Below the pieces are notes generated by a model. That model ran no database searches and was not told the DNA's origin. It was given only the letters and a program-made list of their open reading frames with translations. This document shows, one piece after another, positions 28,096-36,066 of a DNA stretch of 64,000 bases. Positions within the stretch are counted from its first letter, which is position 1. The number at the start of each line of letters is the position of its first letter. The position numbers and the translations under genes are program-made. The stretch lies in the NCBI RefSeq assembly GCF_020386615.1, contig NZ_CP077769.1:7489501-7553500 (forward strand), read 5' to 3'. This DNA comes from Chitinophaga pendula (GTDB taxonomy: Bacteria > Bacteroidota > Bacteroidia > Chitinophagales > Chitinophagaceae).

Positions 28096-29532
28096 ATGAA
28101 GAAACTATGGTCCACGCTGGCTGCCACCGTCCTGACAATCAGTGTCGCCTGCGCCCAGGAAGCAGAAATCCCTTATGTACCCGAGAAAGATCCGGCCGTT
28201 TTACAAAAGCTGGAAGAATGGCAGGACTGGAAGTTCGGGCTCATCATGCACTGGGGGCCCTACTCACAATGGGGCGTAGTAGAGTCCTGGAGCCTCTGCC
28301 CCGAAGATGAGGGCTGGACACAGCGTAAACCCGCGGGCATTCCCTACTACGAATACGTACAGAAATACGAAGCATTGGGCCGTACCTTCAACCCCACCAA
28401 CTTTGATCCTGCCCGCTGGGCCAAAGCCGCTAAAGAAGCAGGCATGAAGTACCTCGTGTTCACCACCAAACATCACGATGGCTATTGCATGTTCGATACC
28501 AAACAAACAGATTATAAGATCACCGCTCCCAGTAACCCATTCAGTAAAGATCCACGCGCAGATGTCACCAAAGCCGTATTCGAAGCCTTCCGCAAAGAAG
28601 GTATCCACACCGGGGCCTATTTCTCCAAACCCGACTGGCATACCGAATACTACTGGTGGCCCTACTTCCCACCCAAAGACAGGAATGTTAACTACGATAT
28701 CAAAACATATCCCCAACGCTGGGAACAATTCAGACAGTTCACCTACAACCAGATCGAAGAACTGATGACCGGCTATGGTAAAGTAGAAATACTCTGGCTC
28801 GATGGTGGCTGGGTACGCCCACTGAAACAACAAACCAAAGAATCACTGAGCTGGAGCAAACTCCCACCCCAGGACCAGGATATCAATATGCCAGCTATCA
28901 CCGCCATGGCTCGCAAACATCAGCCGGGCCTCATCGTGGTAGATCGCAGCGTGCATGGCCCTTATGAGAACTATCGCACGCCCGAACAACAAATACCCGA
29001 TAAGCCACTGGACTACCCCTGGGAAACCTGCATGACAATGGGTGGCTCCTGGTCATACTCCCCGGATGATAAATACAAATCCGTTACACAGCTCGTCCAC
29101 AACCTCGTGGATATCGTAGCCAAAGGAGGTAACTACCTCCTCAATATCGGACCCGGCCCCGACGGTACCTGGCACGAAGCTGCCTATACCACCATGAAAG
29201 AGATCGGCAGCTGGATGAATACCAACGGAGATGCCATATACGGCACCCGCTCCATCGCCCCCTATAAAGATGGAAAGGTCTGCTTCACCCGTAAGAAAGA
29301 TGGAAGCGTATATGCCATCTATCTCCTGGATGAAGGCGAACAACTACCAGCACAGATCAGCTTCAACGGCCTCCTGCCGGCACAAAATGCCCGGTTGTCC
29401 CTCCTAGGCAACAACACCCGCCTGAAATGGAAAAAAGAGGGAAATAAAGTGATGGTCACCTTACCTCCCAGCACACCACGAATAAAACCGCAACACGCGA
29501 TCGCCATACATATTTCCGCGATCGAAAAATAA
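28096..29532 (+). CDS. alpha-L-fucosidase (GH29), secreted
   Basis: 478 residues from ATG at 28096 (a TTG at 28090 overlaps the previous stop and is not chosen). Signal peptide 1-20 (ending ACAQ). The family pattern KFGLIMHWGPYS, TTKHHDGYCMFDT and the nucleophile Asp236 in ILWLDGGW are intact, then a C-terminal beta domain. It releases alpha-linked fucose from glycans. With the mannosidase it suggests use of host or fungal-type N-glycans or similar glycoproteins, which is inference; no SusC/D pair is next to it. Confidence 0.92.
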   Translation: MKKLWSTLAATVLTISVACAQEAEIPYVPEKDPAVLQKLEEWQDWKFGLIMHWGPYSQWGVVESWSLCPEDEGWTQRKPAGIPYYEYVQKYEALGRTFNPTNFDPARWAKAAKEAGMKYLVFTTKHHDGYCMFDTKQTDYKITAPSNPFSKDPRADVTKAVFEAFRKEGIHTGAYFSKPDWHTEYYWWPYFPPKDRNVNYDIKTYPQRWEQFRQFTYNQIEELMTGYGKVEILWLDGGWVRPLKQQTKESLSWSKLPPQDQDINMPAITAMARKHQPGLIVVDRSVHGPYENYRTPEQQIPDKPLDYPWETCMTMGGSWSYSPDDKYKSVTQLVHNLVDIVAKGGNYLLNIGPGPDGTWHEAAYTTMKEIGSWMNTNGDAIYGTRSIAPYKDGKVCFTRKKDGSVYAIYLLDEGEQLPAQISFNGLLPAQNARLSLLGNNTRLKWKKEGNKVMVTLPPSTPRIKPQHAIAIHISAIEK

Positions 29533-29564
29533 TAAACAACAACGGCCGAAGTATCGCCATCACA

Positions 29565-29614
29565 CCACCCTTTTTACCTGCCATCCGGCCGCGTAAAAAG
29601 GGTGGCCCTTTTTT
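29565..29614 (+). terminator. terminator of the glycosidase operon
   Basis: 13-bp perfect stem (29565-29577 with 29593-29605), 15-nt loop, then CCCTTTTTT. Confidence 0.88.
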
Positions 29615-29626
29615 AGAATGGATATA

Positions 29627-29683
29627 CTACTTATCATATCGGTTATCTACTTATCATTTCGGTCTGTTTCCGCCACTGATAAG
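29627..29683 (+). promoter_or_regulatory. tandem 17-bp direct repeats with an inverted half-site
   Basis: CTACTTATCAtaTCGGT at 29627-29643 and CTACTTATCAttTCGGT at 29647-29663 differ at one base and are 20 bp apart, about two helical turns. The core CTTATCA recurs inverted at 29677-29683. The cluster lies 180-230 nt before the response regulator gene, and looks like a protein-binding site. The rest of this 327-nt intergenic region shows no gene. Confidence 0.6.
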
Positions 29684-29859
29684 GACTCCGCACGCTAAAA
29701 TACCTAATCATTTTTTACTTATTAACGTCTTGTTAACGAATCGAAGATTTTAATTCCCAAAATTGCAGGTACAAACGATAGGGGAGTCAGCTGTGTAACC
29801 TCAATGGCCACCAGATGGCCGATAGTTCCTTTTTCCAATCACTTAAAATTCTATACACT

Positions 29860-30558
29860 ATGGTGCAGCACAAAGTACGTGTACTGCTGGTGGATGACGA
29901 CGTGCAATTAGCCTGGGTTATAAAAAAGAATCTGGAAGACGAAGGCTATAAAGTAGTATACTGCTGCGATGGCGAAATGGCCTGGAGAAAATTCCAACGG
30001 GAGACATTCGACATTTGCCTGCTCGATATCGCAATGCCTAAAAAAGATGGACTCGCACTCACCCAGGAAATAAGACGAAGAAACATGATCATCCCCATCC
30101 TGTTCCTTACCTCCCGGACACTGGAAGAAGACCGCCTCGAAGGATTTAGAATAGGCGGCGACGATTATATCACCAAACCTTTCAGCATGAGAGAACTACT
30201 CCTGCGCATGAAAGTGTTCCTCCGCCGTAACGTCACCTGGCGATCCGATAACGTCACCTCCCACACCGTCGGCAAACTCACATTCAAATACGAACTCCTG
30301 GAAGTAGTCGACGACCAACAACAAAAGATCGGCGTACTCACCCCAAGAGAAACAATGCTGCTCAAATACCTGGTAGAAAATGCCAATAAAATTCTCAAAC
30401 GATCCGATATACTCCTCAATATCTGGGGAAAAGAAGACTTCTTCTCCCGCAGAAGCATGGACGTATTCATTACCAAACTACGAAAACACTTACGCGCTGA
30501 TCCCAACATTCACCTCGAAACACTACACAACGTAGGCTTCCGGCTCAATGTACCCTGA
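29860..30558 (+). CDS. OmpR-family response regulator (RprY-like)
   Basis: 232 residues from ATG at 29860; an upstream in-frame start at 29815 adds 15 residues with no conservation. Receiver domain 1-120 with acidic pocket Asp12-Asp14, phospho-acceptor Asp56 (LLDIAMP), and Lys106 in YITKPF. The C-terminal winged helix has LTPRETMLLKYLV and RSMDVFITKLRKHL, the DNA-recognition segment. No kinase gene is adjacent; the hybrid-free kinase at 11222 is a candidate partner. Confidence 0.93.
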   Translation: MVQHKVRVLLVDDDVQLAWVIKKNLEDEGYKVVYCCDGEMAWRKFQRETFDICLLDIAMPKKDGLALTQEIRRRNMIIPILFLTSRTLEEDRLEGFRIGGDDYITKPFSMRELLLRMKVFLRRNVTWRSDNVTSHTVGKLTFKYELLEVVDDQQQKIGVLTPRETMLLKYLVENANKILKRSDILLNIWGKEDFFSRRSMDVFITKLRKHLRADPNIHLETLHNVGFRLNVP

Positions 30559-30635
30559 TAATAGCACCCCAACCCCCTAACGCCATCAACCCCAACTATG
30601 CAAACGCCCTCATCAGATCATTAAAAACGTTCACC

Positions 30636-31466
30636 ATGACTTATTCCCCGAGCAACCAACCCCGTCAGCAAATGAATGAAAGGCCTTACTATAACGACCC
30701 CCGCGAAAGATACAGAAAGGAAGAGCCATACCATGACCGCCAGGATCGTCATAACGATGGTTCATATAATAACGATCGGCGCAATGCCCCGCAACGCAAC
30801 TGGCAAGACCATTCACAGCCTGACCAGCGTAAGCGCAAAAACTATGGCAAACAAAATAACTTCCGCCGTAACACCCGCCCCGATAAAAACACCGAAAGAA
30901 AACTCAACAAAATATATTTCATCGCCCTCCTGCCCAATGCCGCCGTCGGCAAAGAAGTGATCCGCCTCAAACAGGAATTCGCCCAGCTCTATGGCCCCGT
31001 CGCCGCATTGAAAGCAATGCCGCATATCTCCATACAAGTCCCGTTCACCGCCCACCCCGGCCTCGAAAGAGAATTAAGCCTCGCGCTCACCGAATTCGCC
31101 GCCTCCCAGCAGCCTTTCGAAGTTTTCCTCAACGGATTCGGATTCCAACCCCAACCCGATAAAAGAGTCATTTATATACAGGTAGAAAAAACACCACCCA
31201 TCGTCAACCTCCACCTGCAACTCATATATTTCCTCCGCAAAGAGTTCGGCTTCAGCGAAATGTTAGCCAGAAAACGATTTACCCCCCATATCACCCTGGC
31301 CTTCAAAGACCTCGACGAAGACCAGTTTGCAGATGCCTGGCCCGACTATGAAAGCAGACCCTTCAACGCCGCCTTCCGCGTTAACAATATGTACCTCCTC
31401 CGGCACAATGGCCTCAGCTGGGAAGTATTGCAAAAATGCCCCCTTGGCGCCAATACTCCTCACTGA
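30636..31466 (+). CDS. 2H phosphoesterase (2'-5' RNA ligase-like) with disordered N-tail
   Basis: 276 residues. Residues 1-90 are a low-complexity tail full of Arg, Asn, Asp, Tyr and Gln, similar in composition to RNA-binding disordered regions. Residues 92-265 form the 2H fold with both catalytic motifs, HIS at 130-132 and HIT at 218-220. The family includes cyclic-nucleotide phosphodiesterases and RNA end-processing enzymes. The substrate cannot be told from sequence. The gene is followed by a 10-nt-loop hairpin (31501-31526) without a U-tract. Confidence 0.82.
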   Translation: MTYSPSNQPRQQMNERPYYNDPRERYRKEEPYHDRQDRHNDGSYNNDRRNAPQRNWQDHSQPDQRKRKNYGKQNNFRRNTRPDKNTERKLNKIYFIALLPNAAVGKEVIRLKQEFAQLYGPVAALKAMPHISIQVPFTAHPGLERELSLALTEFAASQQPFEVFLNGFGFQPQPDKRVIYIQVEKTPPIVNLHLQLIYFLRKEFGFSEMLARKRFTPHITLAFKDLDEDQFADAWPDYESRPFNAAFRVNNMYLLRHNGLSWEVLQKCPLGANTPH

Positions 31467-31772
31467 TCATCCCCAAATTCCCTTTCCATTCACTCACTGA
31501 CGGAGCGGTGATGACCAGCCGCTCCGGCCCCCCCCAATACCCACCTTCCTGACCAGGATGCCAGCACTCCCGTCCACCTCTCCCATAGTCCTCCTGTATC
31601 ATTCCTATAGCCGTCCTATACCCATCACTCTCCCGCCAGCCGCACCTCCCCCTTCGATTGGCCGCAGTATTGTTTCACTAATACACATATTATCAGTATC
31701 TTATAGCAGATATAAGACGGCGCATTTCCCCCTTATACATTAAAATCCGGCAAATTCGTAACTTTAGTCCCA
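31467..31772. other. intergenic region before relA/spoT
   Basis: 306 nt without a gene. It holds the hairpin at 31501-31526, the phased repeat at 31584-31620, and a near-consensus -7 element (TAACTTTA, 31759-31766) only 6 nt before the next start codon. Confidence 0.5.
31584..31620 (-). repeat. 11-bp phased TATA repeat, 4 units
   Basis: Read on the minus strand, units begin at 31620, 31609, 31598 and 31587, each 11 bp apart; the last is degenerate. The stretch TATAGGAATGATAC is identical to part of the array at 10418. It lies 150 nt before the relA/spoT start. Confidence 0.75.
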
Positions 31773-34022
31773 ATGGAAACAGTGGTTGTTCAAAAATATA
31801 ATCTTGACGAAGAGCAGGAGAAAAAAGAGATCGTCCGCCATTATCGCGCCTTACTGAGGGCCTTAAAACCCCGTCTGAAAAAAGGAGACCGCGAACTGGT
31901 CCGTACTGCTTTCGAAATGGCAGCAGATGCACATAAAGACATGCGTCGCAAGTCAGGGGAACCGTATATCCTTCACCCCCTGGCAGTAGCACAAATATGT
32001 GTAGAAGAAATAGGCCTTGGTGTCCGCTCCGCCATCTGCGCCCTGCTACACGATACCGTAGAAGATACCGAGATCACCCTGGAAGATGTAGAACGGGAAT
32101 TCGGGATAGAGATCGCCCACATCGTCGACGGCCTCACCAAAATATCCACCGTCATAGACTCCAGCACCAGCACCGCACAGGCAGAAAACTTTAAAAAGAT
32201 ACTGCTTACCCTGGCCGATGACCCCCGTGTCATCCTCATCAAACTGGCCGACCGTATGCACAACATGCGTACCCTCGACAGCATGAGCCGGGAAAAACAA
32301 CTCAAAATAGCGTCAGAGACCGTATTCATCTACGCCCCGCTCGCACACCGCCTCGGCTTGTATAACATCAAATCCGAGATGGAAGACCTGGCCATGAAGT
32401 ACACCGAGCAACAAACCTATAAGGACATCGCCCGGAAACTCAAAGAGACCAAACGCGAACGTACCCGCTACATCAACGAGTTCATCAAACCTATCAAGGA
32501 AGTACTGCAGGAAGAAGGGTTTAACTTCGAAATATATGGCCGCCCCAAATCCATCCATTCCATATATAATAAGATCAAAACCAAAAACGTCGCCTTCGAA
32601 GAAGTATACGACCTCTTCGCCATCCGTATCATCCTCGATGCTCCTATAGATAAGGAAAAGTCAGATTGCTGGAAAGTATACTCCATCATCACCGACTTCT
32701 ATCACCCCAGCCCCGAACGTACCCGCGACTGGCTCAGTAACCCCAAATCCAATGGTTACGAAGCCCTCCACGTTACCGTAATGGGCCCCCAGGGTAAATG
32801 GGTCGAAGTCCAGATCCGCTCCAAACGGATGAACGACTATGCCGAAAAAGGCCTCGCTGCCCACTGGCGCTATAAAGAGGGTAATCAGAATAGTAACCAG
32901 GAATCCAAGTTCGACCTCTGGTTCTCCCAGATCCGCGAAATACTCAACAGCCCGGATTCCAATACCCTCGACTTCCTCGCCGACTTTAAAAGCAACCTCT
33001 TCACCGAAGAGATCTATGTATACACCCCTAAAGGTGACCTTAAAATACTGCCGGTAAGCTCTACCGCACTGGATTTCGCCTATGCGATCCACAGCGCCGT
33101 AGGTAACAAATGTATCGGCGCCAAAGTAAACTACAAACTAGTCCCCCTCAGCCATAAACTGCGCAGCGGAGACCAGGTAGAGATCATCACCTCCAACAAA
33201 CAACGACCGTCTGAAGACTGGCTCAACTTTGTGCTTACCGCCAAAGCCAAATCCAAGATCAAAGACGCCCTCAAAGAAGAAAAAAGAAAGATCGCCATGG
33301 ACGGGAAAGCGGCCCTCGAACGCAAACTCGATCACATGAAGATCTCCAATAGCCAATATAATATCAACGAACTGGTCCAGTTCTATAAACAACCATCCCC
33401 CCTCGACCTCTACTACCAGATCGCAGTCAAAAACATCGACCTGAAAGAACTCAAAGAATTCAATGTCCTGGGAGATAAACTGGAACCACCCAAACCCGTC
33501 AAACAACAACAGCCGGAACACATCCCCGAAGAGCATGTCAGACACCAGATACCTTCTAAGAAAGATGCCGAGCTGATCATATTTGGCGAAAGCTCCGATA
33601 AGATCGCCTATAAGCTGGCTAACTGCTGCCGCCCCATCCCCGGCGATGACGTATTCGGCTTCATCACCGCCAGCGAAGGCCTCAAAATACATCGCACCAA
33701 TTGCCCCAATGCCGCACAACTGCTGGCTAACTATGGGCACCGCGTCGTAAAGACCAAATGGGTGAAGAACAGGGAAATATCCTTCCTCACCGGCCTCCGT
33801 ATCATCGGTATGGACGATGTAGGCGTGATCCACAAAATCACCAATATCATCTCCGGCGAACTAAGGGTCAATATCTCCGCCCTCTCCATCGAATCAAAAG
33901 AAGGTCTCTTCGAAGGGCTTATCAAAGTATACGTACATGATAAAGAAGAACTCGACGAACTGGTGGAAAGACTCAAAAAACTGGATGGTATCCAATCCGT
34001 AAATCGCCTGGAAGAAGAGTAA
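31773..34022 (+). CDS. bifunctional (p)ppGpp synthetase/hydrolase (Rel/SpoT)
   Basis: 749 residues. Domains in order: HD hydrolase (about 45-200, with HPLAVAQI and LLHDTVEDT), synthetase (about 240-365, with YGRPKSIHSIYNK and NGYEALHVTV), TGS (about 405-465), a helical linker and Zn-finger-like CCRPIPGDDV region, then C-terminal ACT (about 670-745). The HD active site is intact, so it should both make and destroy the alarmone (p)ppGpp, controlling growth under amino-acid starvation. It is followed by a 12-bp hairpin terminator. Confidence 0.96.
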   Translation: METVVVQKYNLDEEQEKKEIVRHYRALLRALKPRLKKGDRELVRTAFEMAADAHKDMRRKSGEPYILHPLAVAQICVEEIGLGVRSAICALLHDTVEDTEITLEDVEREFGIEIAHIVDGLTKISTVIDSSTSTAQAENFKKILLTLADDPRVILIKLADRMHNMRTLDSMSREKQLKIASETVFIYAPLAHRLGLYNIKSEMEDLAMKYTEQQTYKDIARKLKETKRERTRYINEFIKPIKEVLQEEGFNFEIYGRPKSIHSIYNKIKTKNVAFEEVYDLFAIRIILDAPIDKEKSDCWKVYSIITDFYHPSPERTRDWLSNPKSNGYEALHVTVMGPQGKWVEVQIRSKRMNDYAEKGLAAHWRYKEGNQNSNQESKFDLWFSQIREILNSPDSNTLDFLADFKSNLFTEEIYVYTPKGDLKILPVSSTALDFAYAIHSAVGNKCIGAKVNYKLVPLSHKLRSGDQVEIITSNKQRPSEDWLNFVLTAKAKSKIKDALKEEKRKIAMDGKAALERKLDHMKISNSQYNINELVQFYKQPSPLDLYYQIAVKNIDLKELKEFNVLGDKLEPPKPVKQQQPEHIPEEHVRHQIPSKKDAELIIFGESSDKIAYKLANCCRPIPGDDVFGFITASEGLKIHRTNCPNAAQLLANYGHRVVKTKWVKNREISFLTGLRIIGMDDVGVIHKITNIISGELRVNISALSIESKEGLFEGLIKVYVHDKEELDELVERLKKLDGIQSVNRLEEE

Positions 34023-34057
34023 AAAAGACATTATATTCCCCACAGATAATAAATACC

Positions 34058-34088
34058 CCCGTAAATGGCCCGAACAGCCATTTACGGG
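34058..34088 (+). terminator. terminator of rel/spoT
   Basis: 12-bp perfect stem (34058-34069 with 34077-34088) with a 7-nt loop; the tail is only weakly T-rich. Confidence 0.75.
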
Positions 34089-34122
34089 CATTTGTGGACG
34101 ATAAAGATTGTTGCTAGAGAAA

Positions 34123-34156
34123 TTTGTGCATTTCTTCCTATTTCACCTTAATTTTG
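34123..34156 (+). promoter_or_regulatory. promoter of purA
   Basis: TTTG at 34123-34126 and TAATTTTG at 34149-34156, spacing 22 nt, with the purA start codon 31 nt beyond. Confidence 0.65.
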
Positions 34157-34187
34157 CGACTTCTTTTTAAAATTAATATCATCAGTT

Positions 34188-35450
34188 ATGGTAGATGTTT
34201 TGTTAGGCCTGCAATGGGGCGATGAGGGCAAAGGAAAGATCGTGGACTATTTTGCAGGTAAATATGATGTGATAGCCCGTTTCCAGGGCGGTCCCAATGC
34301 AGGACACACATTGTATGTAAATGGGAAAAAGGTAGTACTGCGTACCATCCCTTCCGGTGTATTTCATGATAAGACCATTAACCTTATCGGAAGCGGCGTA
34401 GTGCTGGATCCCGTAGCATTCAAACAGGAATGCGAACAGATCGCCGCACTGGGCATCGATCTCAAAAAGAACCTCTTCATCGCAGATCGTACCCATATCA
34501 TCGTACCTTCTCACCGTGCACTCGACAAAGCATCCGAACTGTCCAAAGGAAACGATAAGATCGGCTCTACCCTCAAAGGTATCGGCCCCGCTTATATGGA
34601 TAAAACCGGCCGTAACGGCCTCCGCGTAGGCGACGTACTGGCTGCCGACTTCCAGGCCCGCTACGAAAAACTGAAACTCAAACACCAACACCTGCTGGAT
34701 GGATATAACTTCAATGAAGATATCTCCGAATGGGAAACCGAATTCTTCGACGCCGTAGAGTTCCTCAAAAGCATGAACATCGTAAACGGTGAATACTTCC
34801 TCAACGAAAAGCTGAAAGCCGGCCAACAGGTACTGGCAGAAGGCGCACAGGGTAGCATGCTCGATGTCGACTTCGGTACTTACCCCTTCGTAACTTCCTC
34901 CAACACTGTATCCGCCGGTGCCTGTACAGGCCTGGGCATCGCCCCCCGCTGGATCCGGGATGTAATCGGGGTTACCAAAGCCTACTGTACCCGCGTAGGT
35001 AGCGGCCCGTTCCCCACCGAACTCTATGACGAAACCGGTGACAAACTCCGCGCTGCCGGCAACGAATTCGGCGCCGTAACCGCACGACCCCGCCGCTGCG
35101 GTTGGATAGACCTCGTCGCCCTCCGTTATACCTCCATGCTCAGCGGCGTTACCAAACTCGTAATGACCAAAAGCGACGTACTCGACGCATTCGACGAACT
35201 ATACGCCTGCACCGCCTACGAAATCAATGGCGTGAAGACAGAAAACGTGCCTTATCAGATCAACGAAGCAGACATAAAACCCGTTTGGGAACAATTCAAT
35301 GGCTGGTCAGAACCAACTGCAAATTGTAAGCAGTACGATGAATTACCATTGGAAATGAAAACGTTCGTTAGCGCTGTGGAGAAATACCTGGAAGTGCCCG
35401 TGGCATACGTGTCCAATGGACCCGGCAGAGATCAGATTCTCGAAAAATAG
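34188..35450 (+). CDS. purA: adenylosuccinate synthetase
   Basis: 420 residues. It joins IMP and aspartate using GTP, the first step from IMP to AMP. The P-loop-like GDEGKGK (about 11-17) and GPNAGHTLYV are typical, as are VGSGPFPTEL and the late TARPRRCGW segment that binds the product. Cytoplasmic homodimer by family knowledge. It is the first gene after the strong promoter and probably stands alone: the next gene starts 94 nt further on after an A-rich leader. Confidence 0.97.
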   Translation: MVDVLLGLQWGDEGKGKIVDYFAGKYDVIARFQGGPNAGHTLYVNGKKVVLRTIPSGVFHDKTINLIGSGVVLDPVAFKQECEQIAALGIDLKKNLFIADRTHIIVPSHRALDKASELSKGNDKIGSTLKGIGPAYMDKTGRNGLRVGDVLAADFQARYEKLKLKHQHLLDGYNFNEDISEWETEFFDAVEFLKSMNIVNGEYFLNEKLKAGQQVLAEGAQGSMLDVDFGTYPFVTSSNTVSAGACTGLGIAPRWIRDVIGVTKAYCTRVGSGPFPTELYDETGDKLRAAGNEFGAVTARPRRCGWIDLVALRYTSMLSGVTKLVMTKSDVLDAFDELYACTAYEINGVKTENVPYQINEADIKPVWEQFNGWSEPTANCKQYDELPLEMKTFVSAVEKYLEVPVAYVSNGPGRDQILEK

Positions 35451-35454
35451 GACC

Positions 35455-35505
35455 AAAAAAAGTACAAAAAAAATAGCGCAAAAAAAATTTGGCGAATAAA
35501 AAAAA
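35455..35505 (+). promoter_or_regulatory. A-tract-rich leader
   Basis: Four runs of seven or eight A (starting at 35455, 35466, 35480 and 35498) fill the gap between purA and the acidic protein gene. Such runs narrow the minor groove and bend DNA when phased; only the first pair is near one helical turn apart. Confidence 0.45.
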
Positions 35506-35544
35506 CTGTTAAAACTTTACGCTAAAGAAATAAGTAGACCTATT

Positions 35545-35994
35545 ATGAAATCAAAATCTGATAACGAAAAAGAGACCAAAAAAACTACTCCCAAGCAGTC
35601 CAAAGGTACTGCCAAGGCTGCCAGCAAGCCCCAAAAGGAGGAAGTAGAGGACGATGAGGAAGAGGATGAGGAGGAAACTCCCCGTAAGTCTGCTGCTTCA
35701 AAAAAATCAGATAAGTCAGCTTCTAAGTCCAAAAGCAAAGATGACGACGATGATGACGACAATGATGATGATCTGGATGATGCAGATGACGCGTGGGAGA
35801 AAGGTGAAGATGACGAAAATTATGACCCTGACTTCGAGGAATTCGACATGCCTAAATCTAAAGGCAAACGTGGTCGCCCTGCTGGCGGTAGCAAAAAAAC
35901 CGGCGATGACGATGATGACCTGGGCTTCGACGATGAGTTCAAGGATATGGATATGTTCAACGATAGATTTGACGACGACGACGACGATTTCTAA
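35545..35994 (+). CDS. acidic disordered protein with an AT-hook-like motif
   Basis: 149 residues, almost all Asp, Glu, Lys and Ser. The basic N-terminus (1-30) and Lys/Ser stretch (50-65) alternate with long Asp/Glu runs (33-44, 66-82, 121-130, 143-148). At 108-112 the sequence KRGRP followed by Gly-Gly-Ser-Lys-Lys resembles an AT-hook, a minor-groove DNA-binding motif. It has no cysteine and no globular domain. Possible roles are nucleoid-associated protein or histone-mimic; similar proteins are sometimes annotated loosely as DNA primase. Function unknown. Its A-rich upstream leader could be its own binding target. Confidence 0.7.
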   Translation: MKSKSDNEKETKKTTPKQSKGTAKAASKPQKEEVEDDEEEDEEETPRKSAASKKSDKSASKSKSKDDDDDDDNDDDLDDADDAWEKGEDDENYDPDFEEFDMPKSKGKRGRPAGGSKKTGDDDDDLGFDDEFKDMDMFNDRFDDDDDDF

Positions 35995-36066
35995 GCTCTA
36001 AAGCGTGCTAACATCAGGATATTTCACACTTTTCCCGTTCTAGACCAAAAAGTTTTTAAACAGCAA

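Noticed and set aside
35545..35994. Annotation of the acidic protein as DNA primase
   Set aside because: No primase motif is present; the similarity would come only from low-complexity acidic stretches.
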